From Actinoplanes couchii (GTDB lineage: Bacteria; Actinomycetota; Actinomycetes; Mycobacteriales; Micromonosporaceae), in contig NZ_BOMG01000114.1 in NCBI RefSeq assembly GCF_016862075.1, positions 18,922 through 82,921 on the forward strand: a stretch of 64,000 nucleotides of DNA, in the 5' to 3' direction. Of this stretch, positions 26,539 through 35,734 are shown in pieces. The notes below the pieces were generated by a model. It saw only the letters and a program-made list of their open reading frames with translations, made no database searches and was not told the DNA's origin. A program made the position numbers and the translations under genes. The stretch's first letter is position 1. The number at the start of each line of letters is the position of its first letter.

Positions 26539-27561
26539 TTACGCGGAGCCCATCCGGGAGCTCGCGGCGACGGTCTCCTCGGTCTCGGCGCGACGGCGTT
26601 GTTCGTACGCCAGGAAAGCGTCCTTGATCTCGTCGTGCTCGCGCAGCGCGGTGGCCAGGGCGACCGCGTCCTCGATCGCCATCGATGCGCCCTGCGCCGC
26701 GGCCGGAACCGCGGCGTGCGCGGCGTCCCCGGTCAGGACCATGCTGCCGCCGTGCCAGTGCGGGGTGGTCGGAATGTCGAACGAGTCGCCGCCGACGACC
26801 CGCTCGGACGCCGCGATCAGATCGTGCGCCGGAGTGCTGTCTTCCCGGGAGGCATCCAGCGCCAGCTGACGCCAGGGGCCGTCATGAAGAGGGCCAGAGC
26901 CGGGCACCCGGGCGAACCACCAGGTCCGCCCGTCCCCGTCCGGAACGGTCAGCCCGAAGAAACCCCGCTTCCCGCGGATCATGTAGTACTCGTCGAGATC
27001 GAGCCCGGCTGGATTCCCGGGCGTGTACCCGTAGATCACGTGCTGCCCGGCCCACCGCGGTTCCGGAGCGTCCGGGTCGATCAGCCGCCGGGTCCGGGAG
27101 TGGATGCCGTCCGCGCCGACCAGCACGTCCCCGCTTGCGGTGGTGCCGTCGGCGAACGTGACTACACCGCCGTCGGCGCCGGTCATCCGCTTGCCGTGGT
27201 GCACCGGGATGCCCCGGGCGACAGCCAGTTCCTGCAGCGCCCGGTAGAGCGCGGCCCGGGTCAGTGACCGGGACGGCGCGTCGATCGGCCGGTGCCCGAG
27301 CCGCTGCCCGGTGTCGTCGAGCAGGGTCACCGTCCGGGCCGGGTAGGAGACCGCGGTCACCGCGTCGGCGGCGTCGATCGTGTCGAGCCCGGCCATCCCG
27401 TTCGGCATCACGGTCAGGAACGCCCCGGCGTCGGCGCCACCTGATTCGTGCGCTTCGTACACTGCGGACTCGATGCCGGCGTGGTGCAGTGCGAGCGCGG
27501 TCGCGGTGCCCGCGACGCCACCCCCGGCGATGATCACTCTTCGGATGGCCATGGCTCCCAT
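26539..27561 (-). CDS. FAD-dependent aromatic-type monooxygenase
   Basis: A 340-residue group A flavoprotein hydroxylase. The N-terminal Rossmann motif is GGGVAGTATALALHHAG, the DG motif is LVGADGIHSRTRR (about 150-162), and the late GD motif is LTGDAAHAAVPAAAQGASMA. The ATG at 27561 is used; another ATG three codons in is possible. Such enzymes use NAD(P)H and oxygen to hydroxylate aromatic or related substrates. It lies near the hydroxyquinol pathway genes on the other strand, so feeding that pathway is conceivable, but this is inference. A 105-residue protein gene 29 bases upstream is probably co-transcribed. Confidence 0.88.
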   Translation of the reverse strand: MGAMAIRRVIIAGGGVAGTATALALHHAGIESAVYEAHESGGADAGAFLTVMPNGMAGLDTIDAADAVTAVSYPARTVTLLDDTGQRLGHRPIDAPSRSLTRAALYRALQELAVARGIPVHHGKRMTGADGGVVTFADGTTASGDVLVGADGIHSRTRRLIDPDAPEPRWAGQHVIYGYTPGNPAGLDLDEYYMIRGKRGFFGLTVPDGDGRTWWFARVPGSGPLHDGPWRQLALDASREDSTPAHDLIAASERVVGGDSFDIPTTPHWHGGSMVLTGDAAHAAVPAAAQGASMAIEDAVALATALREHDEIKDAFLAYEQRRRAETEETVAASSRMGSA

Positions 27562-27590
27562 GGTGCCCGATGATCCGAAACGGACCGGGT

Positions 27591-27908
27591 TCAGTCCTCG
27601 ACGGGATAGGTCCGGTACTCGTACACGCCGGGGCGACGGCGTTCGACGACCGCCGCCACCCGGTGGCCCTCCGCTTCCCACGCGTCGTCCAGTTCCTGCC
27701 GGGCGTCGTCGGGAAGATGCTGGTAGCCGTAGTCCGAGTGCAGGAGCACGCCCAGCGCTTCCGGTTCGCACTCGTCGTAGTCGTAGATCCGGGCCTGTGA
27801 CGCGGACGCGGCCGTCCGGATCAGGGCGATGATCACGGCCTGTTCCGGTTCGCGGATGACGGCGCGGTCGATACGGGACACGAACAGGGCGGGACCGAAC
27901 GCTGACAC
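27591..27908 (-). CDS. Hypothetical protein, 105 aa
   Basis: A small soluble protein. The GTG at 27908 is chosen because GAGGAGG sits four bases upstream; the longer open frame upstream runs antisense to the reductase gene. It contains ALFVSRIDRAVIREPEQAVI, then an acidic stretch (IYDYDECEPEALG) and HLPDDARQELDDAWEAEG, which look like a compact alpha/beta domain. It is upstream of the FAD monooxygenase gene with a 29-base gap and likely co-transcribed. No family is recognised. Confidence 0.65.
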   Translation of the reverse strand: MSAFGPALFVSRIDRAVIREPEQAVIIALIRTAASASQARIYDYDECEPEALGVLLHSDYGYQHLPDDARQELDDAWEAEGHRVAAVVERRRPGVYEYRTYPVED

Positions 27909-27926
27909 CGGACCTCCTCGGAATGG

Positions 27927-28928
27927 ATGATGGGCATCATGCTCTCCTTCACCCACGAGACGCTGCCGCAGCGGGTGGTGTTCGGGTCCGTCGACATGCT
28001 GGCCGCTGAGGTCGAGCGTCTCGGCCGGCGACCGATGGTGATCACCCGCCAGTCCGGTGACGTGCTGCCCGGAGCCGTCCATCACCGCGAGGTGGTCATG
28101 CATGTGCCGGTCGACGTGAGTAGACGTGCGGAGGCCGCCGCGCGACGGGAAGAGGCGGATGTACTGGTCAGCGTCGGCGGCGGCTCGGCCACCGGACTGG
28201 CCAAGGCGGTGGCGCTGAGCACCGGCCTGCCGATCGTCGCGGTGCCCACCACCTATGCCGGGTCGGAGGCCACCGACGTCTGGGGCATGACCGAGAACGG
28301 TCAGAAGACCACGGGCACCGACCGGCGTGTGCTGCCCCGGACGGTGCTGTACGACGCCACCCTCACCGCGACGCTGCCGATCGATGTGAGCGTCGCGTCG
28401 GGGCTCAACGCGATCGCGCACTGTGTCGACTCGATGTGGGCGCCGCGCGCCGATCCGATCAACGCGGCCCTGGCGGTCGAGGGCACCCGGGCGCTGAGCG
28501 CGGGACTGCGCGACATCCGGACACCGCAGGGCCGGGAGCAGACGTTGTACGGCGCCCACCTGGCCGCCGTCGCCTTCGCGTCGGCCGGTTCCGGACTGCA
28601 CCACAAGATCTGTCACGTGCTCGGCGGCATGTTCAACCTTCCGCACGCCCAGACGCACGCGGTGGTCCTGCCGTACGTCATGCAATGGAATCGAAAGGCG
28701 GTCCCGGACCGTCTCACCGACGCTTTCGGCCCGGGTGGTCTGCGGGGTCTCCGCGAGGAGATCGGCGCACCCACCGCGCTGCGGGACCACGGCCTGCGTG
28801 AGCAGGACATCCCCGCGGCGGTGACCGCGATCCTGACGGTGGTGCCGCCCGGCAACCCGGTGCCGGTGACCGCCGAGTCCCTGACCGCACTGCTGCACCG
28901 CGCCTGGGCGGGGGAGGAGCCGGCATGA
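27927..28928 (+). CDS. Maleylacetate reductase
   Basis: An iron-containing-alcohol-dehydrogenase-family enzyme of up to 333 residues that reduces maleylacetate to 3-oxoadipate with NAD(P)H. The N-terminal FTHETLPQRVVFGSV and the dinucleotide motif VSVGGGSATGLAKAVAL are typical. PTTYAGSEATDVWGMTENG and GLHHKICHVLGG are signatures of this branch; it uses a His/Asn-type site rather than a full iron site. Three ATG codons (27927, 27930, 27939) compete; the last best matches the usual family start. It overlaps the dioxygenase gene by four bases, and together they form the lower hydroxyquinol pathway. Confidence 0.9.
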   Translation: MMGIMLSFTHETLPQRVVFGSVDMLAAEVERLGRRPMVITRQSGDVLPGAVHHREVVMHVPVDVSRRAEAAARREEADVLVSVGGGSATGLAKAVALSTGLPIVAVPTTYAGSEATDVWGMTENGQKTTGTDRRVLPRTVLYDATLTATLPIDVSVASGLNAIAHCVDSMWAPRADPINAALAVEGTRALSAGLRDIRTPQGREQTLYGAHLAAVAFASAGSGLHHKICHVLGGMFNLPHAQTHAVVLPYVMQWNRKAVPDRLTDAFGPGGLRGLREEIGAPTALRDHGLREQDIPAAVTAILTVVPPGNPVPVTAESLTALLHRAWAGEEPA

Positions 28929-29800
28929 CGACCGAGCAGGAGAACCGCGAACAGCAGCTGATCGAACGGGTGCTGGCGTCGTTCGACGGCACTCCCGACC
29001 CGCGGCTGAAGGAGCTGATGCGGGCGCTCACCCGGCACCTGCACGACTTCGTCCGGGAGACCCGCCTGACCGAAGAGGAATGGCAGCGGGCGATCGCCTT
29101 CCTGACCGCTACCGGGCATGCCACCGACCGGAACCGGCAGGAGTTCATCCTGCTCTCCGACGTGCTCGGGGTGTCCATGCAGACGGTCACCGTCAACAAC
29201 GAGGCCCATCGGGACGCCACCGAGGCGACCGTTTTCGGCCCGTTCTTCGTCGACGGCTCGCCCGCGATCCCGCCCGGTGGTGACATCGCCGGTGGTGCGC
29301 CGGGCCGGCCGTGCTGGGTCGAGGGCACCGTCACCGACACCGCCGGGCAGCCGGTGGCCGGTGCCCGGATCGAGGTGTGGGAGGCCGACGACGACGGCCG
29401 CTACGACGTGCAGTACGACGACGGCCGCACCGCCGCCCGCGGGCACCTGCACACCGGCGCGGACGGCGGCTACCGGTTCTGGGCGATCGAGCCGACGCCC
29501 TATCCGATCCCTGATGACGGGCCGGTCGGTGAGCTGCTCGCCGCCACCGGGCGGTCCCCGATGCGGGCCTCGCACCTGCACTTCATGGTCACGGCCGAAG
29601 GGCACCGGACCTTGGTGACCCACATTTTTGTACGCGGGGACGAGCTGCTCGCCGCGGACAGCGTCTTCGGCGTGCGCGACTCGCTGATCAAGGACTTCGT
29701 GCCGCAGCCGGCCGGGACACCCGCCCCGGACGGCCGGGATCTCGACGGGAACTCCTGGTCACGGGTGTGGTTCGAGATCGTTCTCGCCCCGGCGGGCTGA
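28925..29800 (+). CDS. Intradiol ring-cleavage dioxygenase (hydroxyquinol 1,2-dioxygenase type)
   Basis: A 291-residue non-haem iron(III) dioxygenase. The N-terminal helical dimerisation domain (about 10-100) is followed by the beta-sandwich catalytic domain (WVEGTVTDTAGQPVAGARIE). The iron ligands are visible: Tyr in GRYDVQY, Tyr in TPYPIPDDGP, and the two His of ASHLHFMV. The adjacent maleylacetate reductase uses the product of hydroxyquinol cleavage, which supports hydroxyquinol (1,2,4-trihydroxybenzene) over catechol as substrate. The ATG overlaps the preceding stop (ATGA). Confidence 0.92.
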   Translation: MTTEQENREQQLIERVLASFDGTPDPRLKELMRALTRHLHDFVRETRLTEEEWQRAIAFLTATGHATDRNRQEFILLSDVLGVSMQTVTVNNEAHRDATEATVFGPFFVDGSPAIPPGGDIAGGAPGRPCWVEGTVTDTAGQPVAGARIEVWEADDDGRYDVQYDDGRTAARGHLHTGADGGYRFWAIEPTPYPIPDDGPVGELLAATGRSPMRASHLHFMVTAEGHRTLVTHIFVRGDELLAADSVFGVRDSLIKDFVPQPAGTPAPDGRDLDGNSWSRVWFEIVLAPAG

Positions 29801-29821
29801 TTCGTCGGCGTACCGTAGGCC

Positions 29822-31072
29822 GTGATCCTCTGTTTGGTGGTGATCGCGGCCGTCACCGGACTGTGGTCGCTCTACGCCCGCCGCCTCGAAGAATGGAACG
29901 TCCGGGCCCCGCTCGTGATGGTCCTCGCCGGCATCGCCACCGGCCTGGTCACCCCGGCGATCGCCGCGAGCCTGGACGAGGGTGTCGCCCAGCACGTCGC
30001 CGAGATCATCCTCGCGGTGCTGCTGTTCGTCGACGCCACCGAGGTCCACGGCGGGCGGCTGTTCGGCGCCGAACCCGGCATGGCCGTGCGCACCCTGCTG
30101 ATCGCGATGCCGTTGAGCCTGGTCGCCGCGGTGTGGCTGGGCGGCCTGCTGCTGCCCGCCGACCTGTCCTGGGCGGCGTTGCTGGTGATCGCGTGCGCGC
30201 TGGTCCCGATCGACCTGGCGCCCGCCGAGTCCCTGGTCCGGGACCGTCTCGTACCGGCCCGGGTGCGCGACGTGCTGAATGTGGAAGGCGGCTACAACGA
30301 CGGCATCGTGTCGCCGATCTTCGCGTTCGCGCTGATCCTGGCCGGCACCTCGTCCCCGGCCGACACCCCTCTCGAAGCCCTGGCCACCGCCGTGCCGTCC
30401 GCGGTGAAGGCGGTCGGGTGCGGGTTCGCGTTCGGGCTGGGCGTCGCCTGGCTGATGAACCTGGCCGAACGCCGGGAGTGGGTGACCGGCCAGTCCCGGC
30501 GGATCCTGGTGGTCGCGCTGCCGCTGTTCACCTACACCGCCACCGTGGAACTCGGTGGCAACGGGTTCGTGGCCGCGTTCGTCTGCGGGATCGCGTTCCG
30601 GTTCCTGCGGCAGGTGGCGCCGCGCAAGGGCATGAAGGTGGTGGCGCAGACCCCGGAGCTGCAACTGCTGGAGGACACCGCGGCGCTGCTGACCGTGGGG
30701 ATGTGGTTCTTCCTCGGCAACGTGGTGGTGATGACCGTCCGCGAGGGGGTCGGCTGGAAGGTCGTCCTCTACTGCCTGGGTGTGCTGACCGTGGTCCGGG
30801 TGGTGCCGATGCTGCTCGCCATGATCCGGTCCAGCACCAGTGTGCGGGAGCGGCTGATCATCGGGGCGATCGGGCCGCGCGGGACCACGTCGATCGTGTT
30901 CGGCCTGCTGGCCTTCAACGATCTGCCGTCGGGGGAGCTGGCGGACACCGCGCTGACCACGATGACCCTGACGGTGATCGCCAGCGTGCTGATCCACGGG
31001 CCGGGAGCGGTGATCATCGGACGGGTAAGTCACCACGAGTTATCCGGAAATCTGCCGTCGAAGCGGACGTGA
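29822..31072 (+). CDS. Cation/proton antiporter (CPA1, NhaP-like)
   Basis: A 416-residue membrane transporter with about 11-12 spans, starting at GTG. The motif NVEGGYNDGIVSP (about 157-169) contains the Asn-Asp pair typical of sodium/proton antiporters of the CPA1 type. Polar residues in spans (PIDLAPAES) fit the first unwound helix of the ion site. The C-terminal cytoplasmic tail is short. It starts 22 bases after the dioxygenase gene on the same strand and could be transcribed with it, but there is no functional link. Ion specificity cannot be read from sequence. Confidence 0.87.
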   Translation: MILCLVVIAAVTGLWSLYARRLEEWNVRAPLVMVLAGIATGLVTPAIAASLDEGVAQHVAEIILAVLLFVDATEVHGGRLFGAEPGMAVRTLLIAMPLSLVAAVWLGGLLLPADLSWAALLVIACALVPIDLAPAESLVRDRLVPARVRDVLNVEGGYNDGIVSPIFAFALILAGTSSPADTPLEALATAVPSAVKAVGCGFAFGLGVAWLMNLAERREWVTGQSRRILVVALPLFTYTATVELGGNGFVAAFVCGIAFRFLRQVAPRKGMKVVAQTPELQLLEDTAALLTVGMWFFLGNVVVMTVREGVGWKVVLYCLGVLTVVRVVPMLLAMIRSSTSVRERLIIGAIGPRGTTSIVFGLLAFNDLPSGELADTALTTMTLTVIASVLIHGPGAVIIGRVSHHELSGNLPSKRT

Positions 31073-31652
31073 GGCGGGCGGTCGTCGGTAGCTTCGCAGC
31101 ATGGTCGCGCGCCGCAGACTGTTCGCACCGCGCCCGCCCGGACCGCCCGCCCCGCCCGGCTGCGGTCACGGTGACCAGGGGCGCGCAGCGGGTGTCCATG
31201 CCGGTCACCGTCACCGCCCCACCGCCGGGGGCCGACCTGACCCGCCGCGCCGACCGGGTGACCGCCTCCTCGTTCCGGCCGGCCGCCCCGGTGTGTGCCG
31301 GAGCCGACGGCGACCCGGACACGTTCTGGATCGACGGCACCGGATCGCACGGGCGTGACCGTTCTTCAGGATCGAGAGGTTGGCCAGGGGCAGGCCCACC
31401 CGGGAGGTCAGCTCGACCTCCGGGGTCATCCGTGTGGGCGGTGACATCGACCACCCGGCCCGGCAAAAGCGGCATCAGGGCGCAGAGTGGACAGGTCGCG
31501 GTCGATGCGGTGTATCGGATCGGATCCAGATCTGTCAGGATGACGCAACTCCATCCTTTGATCGACTCAATGGGCAACGATTCGGGCCTCGCGCACGTCT
31601 TGTTCAGTAGGGCCAGGGATGGCGCCAACGGGACCCCTCGATTGTGAGAGTC
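31073..31652. other. 580-base region with possible gene remnants
   Basis: No intact gene is supported. On the plus strand, 31162-31359 reads as a beta-rich fragment (VTASSFRPAAPVCAGADGDP, followed by TFWIDGTG) that resembles part of a discoidin-like carbohydrate-binding domain, without start or stop context. On the minus strand, 31340-31420 has a short piece (EVELTSRVGLPLANLSILKN) that recalls the end of a DUF742 regulator. Both may be decayed gene fragments. The last 60 bases lead into the L,D-transpeptidase gene. Confidence 0.35.
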
Positions 31653-32894
31653 ATGATTCGACGACGTAAGGTGATCATCGGCGCCGCGGGCGTGGCCGCC
31701 GTCGCCGCCACTGCCACCGCTGCCGGGTGCACCAGCACCGGCGCTGGGAAGGCGGGTGCCACCGACACCACCGCGTGGGTCGACCCGGTGGCGAACATCG
31801 AGCAGGCCAAGCCGGTCACGGTGACGGTCAAGCCGGAGGCCGGCGCGACCGGTGTCTCCCCGGTCGAGCCGATCACCGTCAGTGTCACCGACGGCACGCT
31901 CAAGACGGTCAAGGTCACCGCGGGCAAGGCCGAGATCGAGGGCAAGCTGCAGGACGACGGCACCTGGGCGTCGACCGAGGACCTGGCGTACGGCAAGAAG
32001 TACACGGTCAGCGTCACCACCGCGGACAGCGTCGGCGGCGAGAAGACCGAGGACGTCACGTTCACCACGCTGAAGCCGGAGAACACCGCGAAGGTCACCT
32101 TCCAGGCCAACGCGATGACCTCCCTCAAGGAGGGCAAGACGTACGGCGCCGGCCAGCCGGTGATCGTCGCGTTCAGCCGCGCGGTGAACAAGAAGGCGGC
32201 CGAGAAGGCCATCGAGATCACCACGTCGCCCCAGGTCGAGGGCAAGTTCTGGTGGAAGAACGACACCACGGTGCACTGGCGCCCGGCGAAGTACTGGGAG
32301 GCCGGCACCAAGATCAAGGTGGCGGTCAACATGTACGGGGTCAAGCTGGGCAAGACCACGTACGGCGCGAAGAACGCCTCGACGAACTTCAAGATCGGCC
32401 GGCAGCTAGTCGCGATCAGCGACAACCGGACGCACATGACCAAGGTCTACATCGACGGCAAACTGGTCCGGACGATGAAGAGCAGCCTCGGCAAGGGCGG
32501 CGGCACCACCGGCTCGAACGGTGAGAAGATCAGCTACTGGACCGCCGGTGGCCCGCACGTGGTGCTCTCCCTGGAGCGCAAGCACACGATGAGCTCCGGC
32601 AGCTACGGCGTCAGCGACGAGAGCGACCCGAACTACTACGCGCCGATGGTCGTGGACTACTGCACCCGGATCTCGTACTCGGGTGAGTTCCTGCACGCCG
32701 CCCCGTGGAACGGCGCGCTGGGCCGGGAGAACCGCTCGCACGGCTGCATCAACCTGAGTACCGCCGACGCCAAGTGGGTCTACGAGAACTTCCTTCTCGG
32801 TGACATCCTCGACGTCACGAACAGCCCGCGGAAGCTGCCGATCTGGAACGGACTCGGCGACTGGACGGTTTCGTACGACCGCTACGGGGACTAA
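31653..32894 (+). CDS. L,D-transpeptidase lipoprotein
   Basis: A 413-residue cell-wall enzyme that makes 3-3 cross-links in peptidoglycan. The ATG at 31653 follows GAGAG. A basic N-terminus and hydrophobic stretch end in a lipobox-like ATAAGC at about residue 25, so it is probably a lipoprotein. Two Ig-like domains (about 50-260) precede the YkuD catalytic domain, which ends with the signature SHGCINLS containing the catalytic Cys. The layout matches LdtMt2-like enzymes of actinobacteria. It has its own upstream region and is not obviously in an operon. Confidence 0.93.
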   Translation: MIRRRKVIIGAAGVAAVAATATAAGCTSTGAGKAGATDTTAWVDPVANIEQAKPVTVTVKPEAGATGVSPVEPITVSVTDGTLKTVKVTAGKAEIEGKLQDDGTWASTEDLAYGKKYTVSVTTADSVGGEKTEDVTFTTLKPENTAKVTFQANAMTSLKEGKTYGAGQPVIVAFSRAVNKKAAEKAIEITTSPQVEGKFWWKNDTTVHWRPAKYWEAGTKIKVAVNMYGVKLGKTTYGAKNASTNFKIGRQLVAISDNRTHMTKVYIDGKLVRTMKSSLGKGGGTTGSNGEKISYWTAGGPHVVLSLERKHTMSSGSYGVSDESDPNYYAPMVVDYCTRISYSGEFLHAAPWNGALGRENRSHGCINLSTADAKWVYENFLLGDILDVTNSPRKLPIWNGLGDWTVSYDRYGD

Positions 32895-32960
32895 GGGCCG
32901 AAAGTCCCTGTCCACCGGGGCTCGCCCGGGCCAGGATAGGGATCTGCGGAGGTGGATGTG

Positions 32961-33224
32961 ATGGAGTTCCTGATCATCGTCACTGTCGGCGTCGTCATCG
33001 TCGCCGTGGCGTTCCTCTTCCCGGACCGCGAGGTCAGGGGGAGGCACGCCGCGGCGGAACAGGCGGGCGAGCCGGCGGTGGAGAGCGTGGCGGCCCCGAC
33101 GACCCTGGAGGGCGCGCTCGTCGCCCAGTTGCTGGCCAGCGAGATCACTTCCGGTCAGTACCGCGCCGCAGTCGCCCGGATAGCGGAGCGTGACGACGAA
33201 CGGAATCCGCTGAAATTCGGCTGA
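32961..33224 (+). CDS. Small membrane protein, 87 aa
   Basis: The ATG at 32961 is chosen because GGAGG lies eight bases upstream. The first 20 residues form one membrane span (FLIIVTVGVVIVAVAFLFP). The rest is a short cytoplasmic helical tail (LEGALVAQLLASEITSGQYR, then AVARIAERD). The end of the tail resembles the SHOCT-like short helix pair found at the C-terminus of many small bacterial proteins. Function unknown. It lies between the transpeptidase gene and the PepSY membrane protein gene on the same strand. Confidence 0.7.
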   Translation: MEFLIIVTVGVVIVAVAFLFPDREVRGRHAAAEQAGEPAVESVAAPTTLEGALVAQLLASEITSGQYRAAVARIAERDDERNPLKFG

Positions 33225-33291
33225 TTCCCGGGAACCACGGGCCCCGCCGGAACGACTCCTTGTCGACACCCGATCGACGAGGAGTACCGCG

Positions 33292-34692
33292 CTGTCTACC
33301 TTCCGCAAGATCAGGCCCCTGCTGCTGCGGCTGCACTTCTACGCCGGCATCCTGATCGGACCGTTCCTGCTGGTCGCGGCGATCAGCGGCGGCCTCTACG
33401 CGCTCAGCCCGCAGCTGGAGAAGGCCGTCCACGCCGACCTGCTGACACCGTCGGACGCCTCGGCGGCCCCCGTCCCGCTGGCCCGGCAGGTGGCCGTGGC
33501 CGAGAAGGTCACCACCGTGCCGAACCTGGTCGCGGTACGGCCCGCACCGGACGGCGGCACCACCCGGGTGATCTTCGACGACGGCAGTTTCGCCGAGTCG
33601 TACCGGCACGCGGTCTTCGTCGACCCGAGCACCGGGGAGGTCCTCGGGCAGTCGTCGGTCTACGGCACCAGCGGTGCGCTGCCGGTGCGGTCGTGGATCG
33701 ACGAACTCCACCGGTCGTTGCACCTGGGTGACGTCGGCCGGTACTACAGCGAACTGGCCGCCTCGTGGCTCTGGGTGGTCACCCTCGGCGGCCTGGCGAT
33801 GTGGCTGGGGCGCGTCCGGCGTACCGGCAAGAAGCCGTTGACCGGACGGGCCCGCACCCGGACCTGGCACGGCGTGCTCGGCCTGTGGATGGCCGCCGGA
33901 TTCCTGGCGCTCTCCGCGACCGGCCTGACCTGGTCCACCTTCGCCGGGGAGAACGTCACCGAACTCCGGGAACAGCTCGACTGGTCGACACCCTCGGTGA
34001 ACACCGCCGTCGCCGCCGCACCGGTCGTCACCGGCGGTGAGCACTCCGCGCACGGCGGCGGCACCCCGGCCGACACCGGGGCCGTCGACGTCACCACGAT
34101 CGACGCGGTGTGGGCCGCCGCCAAGGCCGCCGAGGTGGACTCCGACCAGGTGGAGATCGGCCTGCCGAAGGGCGAGGGCCGGACCTGGACGGTCACCGAG
34201 GTGCACCGCGAGTACCCGACGTCGGTCGACGTGGCCGCCGTCGACCCGGCATCGTTGCAGGTCACCGACGTGGTCCGGTTCTCCGACTACCCGTTCATGG
34301 CCAAGCTGGCCCGCTGGGGTGTCGACCTGCACATGGGGGTGATGTTCGGCCTGGTCAACCAGATCCTGCTCGCGGTGCTGGCGGCCGGGCTGGTCACGAT
34401 GATCGTTCTCGGTTACCGGATGTGGTGGCAGCGCCGGCCCACCCGCGGCTCCCGGCGGGCGATCGCCGGTCCCGCGCCCGCGCGCGGCGCCTGGCTGAGA
34501 CTGCCCGCCTGGGTCATCGCCGTGGGTGTCCCGGCGGTCTTCGCGGTCGCCTGGTTCATCCCGCTGTTCGGCCTCCCGCTGCTGGTGTTCCTCGCGGTGG
34601 ACGTCGCGATCGGGACGTTCCGGCGGCCTTCCGCACCGGTGGCGGAGAAACAGGACGAGCCGGCCGAAAAGGAACCGGTCACGACCGCTTGA
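33292..34692 (+). CDS. PepSY-associated membrane protein, probable CTG start
   Basis: A 466-residue protein of the PepSY_TM family, with four spans and periplasmic PepSY regions. The conserved N-terminal block (LRLHFYAGILIGPFLLVAAI) requires a start near 33292. There is no ATG, GTG or TTG in frame there. CTG at 33292 has GAGGAG seven bases upstream and is the best candidate; starting at the GTG at 33490 would remove the first span. Later spans include ASWLWVVTLGGLAMWLG and HGVLGLWMAAGFLALSATGL. Relatives are linked to iron-reductase or siderophore systems, but nothing here shows that. It overlaps the convergent hydrolase gene by 14 bases. Confidence 0.82.
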   Translation: MSTFRKIRPLLLRLHFYAGILIGPFLLVAAISGGLYALSPQLEKAVHADLLTPSDASAAPVPLARQVAVAEKVTTVPNLVAVRPAPDGGTTRVIFDDGSFAESYRHAVFVDPSTGEVLGQSSVYGTSGALPVRSWIDELHRSLHLGDVGRYYSELAASWLWVVTLGGLAMWLGRVRRTGKKPLTGRARTRTWHGVLGLWMAAGFLALSATGLTWSTFAGENVTELREQLDWSTPSVNTAVAAAPVVTGGEHSAHGGGTPADTGAVDVTTIDAVWAAAKAAEVDSDQVEIGLPKGEGRTWTVTEVHREYPTSVDVAAVDPASLQVTDVVRFSDYPFMAKLARWGVDLHMGVMFGLVNQILLAVLAAGLVTMIVLGYRMWWQRRPTRGSRRAIAGPAPARGAWLRLPAWVIAVGVPAVFAVAWFIPLFGLPLLVFLAVDVAIGTFRRPSAPVAEKQDEPAEKEPVTTA

Positions 34693-35677
34693 ACAGCTCG
34701 TAGAGCAACCCCGGTGGGACGGGCGCCCACCGGGGCCGGCGGTCCTTGTCGATGATCTGCGCGCGGATGCCCTCGGCCAGGTCGGGCAGCCGCAGGAACG
34801 CCGCCGACAGGCGAAGCTCCTGGTCCAGCGCCTCGCGGAGCGACGACATCCGGGCCGCCGTGCGCAGCGACCGCAGCGTGACGGCCAGGGAGGTCGGTGA
34901 CTTGGTCGCGATCTCCTCGGCGGCGGCCCGTGCGCCCGCCGACCCGTGCCCGGCCAGCCGCGTGCGGATCACGGCCAGGTCGTCGCCGGCATAACACTCG
35001 TCGATCCAGTCGCGGGCGTCGTCCAGGTCGCCCGCGGGCGGTGCGGTGGTCACCGCGGACACCGCGACGCCTGGTTCGTCGCCGGTCAAACCACTGATCA
35101 GGTACGGGATACGGTCGGCCGGCACAAAACAGTCGGCCAGCCCGGCGGTGATCGCGTCACCCGCCCCGATCGTCGTGCCGGTCAGTGCCAGGTGGGTGCC
35201 GATCTCGCCGGGCGCCCGGGACAGCAGCCACGATCCGCCCACGTCCGGGTGGAAGCCGATGCCGACCTCGGGCATGGCGAGCCGGGACCGTTCGGTGACG
35301 ATGCGCAGCGACGCGTGGGCGGAGATCCCGATGCCGCCGCCCATCACCAGCCCGTCCATCCAGGCGACGACCGGCTTGGGGTACCCGGCGATCGCGGCGT
35401 TCAGGTCGTACTCCCGGGTGAAGAACTCCAGGGAGCCGCCGCCACCGGACACCGCGTCGGCGTGCATGGCCCGTAGGTCGCCGCCCGCGCAGAGCCCGCG
35501 CTCCCCGGCCCCGGTGATCAGCACCGTCCGCACCCGGTCGTCGTCGTGCCAGGCCCGCAGCGTGTCGTGCACGATGCCGACCATCTCGGTGGTGAGGGCG
35601 TTCAGGGCGGCCGGCCGGTTCAGGACGATCCGGCCGAGCCGGCCGTCCACGGTGGTGATCACGGGTGGGGTGGGCAC
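34679..35677 (-). CDS. 3-hydroxyisobutyryl-CoA hydrolase
   Basis: A 332-residue crotonase-fold enzyme of valine breakdown that releases 3-hydroxyisobutyrate from its CoA ester. The sequence opens GRIVLNRPAALNALTTEM, has the oxyanion-hole motifs ERGLCAGGDLRAMHAD and MDGLVMGGGIGIS, and MPEVGIGFHPDVGGSWLLSR carries the Glu and Asp typical of the hydrolase (HIBCH) branch rather than plain enoyl-CoA hydratases. Its length also fits HIBCH better than hydratases, which are about 260 residues. It is monocistronic here, with no other valine genes nearby. Confidence 0.9.
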   Translation of the reverse strand: MPTPPVITTVDGRLGRIVLNRPAALNALTTEMVGIVHDTLRAWHDDDRVRTVLITGAGERGLCAGGDLRAMHADAVSGGGGSLEFFTREYDLNAAIAGYPKPVVAWMDGLVMGGGIGISAHASLRIVTERSRLAMPEVGIGFHPDVGGSWLLSRAPGEIGTHLALTGTTIGAGDAITAGLADCFVPADRIPYLISGLTGDEPGVAVSAVTTAPPAGDLDDARDWIDECYAGDDLAVIRTRLAGHGSAGARAAAEEIATKSPTSLAVTLRSLRTAARMSSLREALDQELRLSAAFLRLPDLAEGIRAQIIDKDRRPRWAPVPPGLLYELFKRS

Positions 35678-35734
35678 GTGCCGATCCTGCCCGCCCCGGC
35701 CGGGAAAGGAAACCGGCCCGGCCGGGGGAGCGGG

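Noticed and set aside
31162..31359. A discoidin-like carbohydrate-binding gene
   Set aside because: Only a short fragment resembles such a domain. It lacks a start, a ribosome site and flanking coding sequence, so it is recorded only as a possible remnant within the intergenic region.
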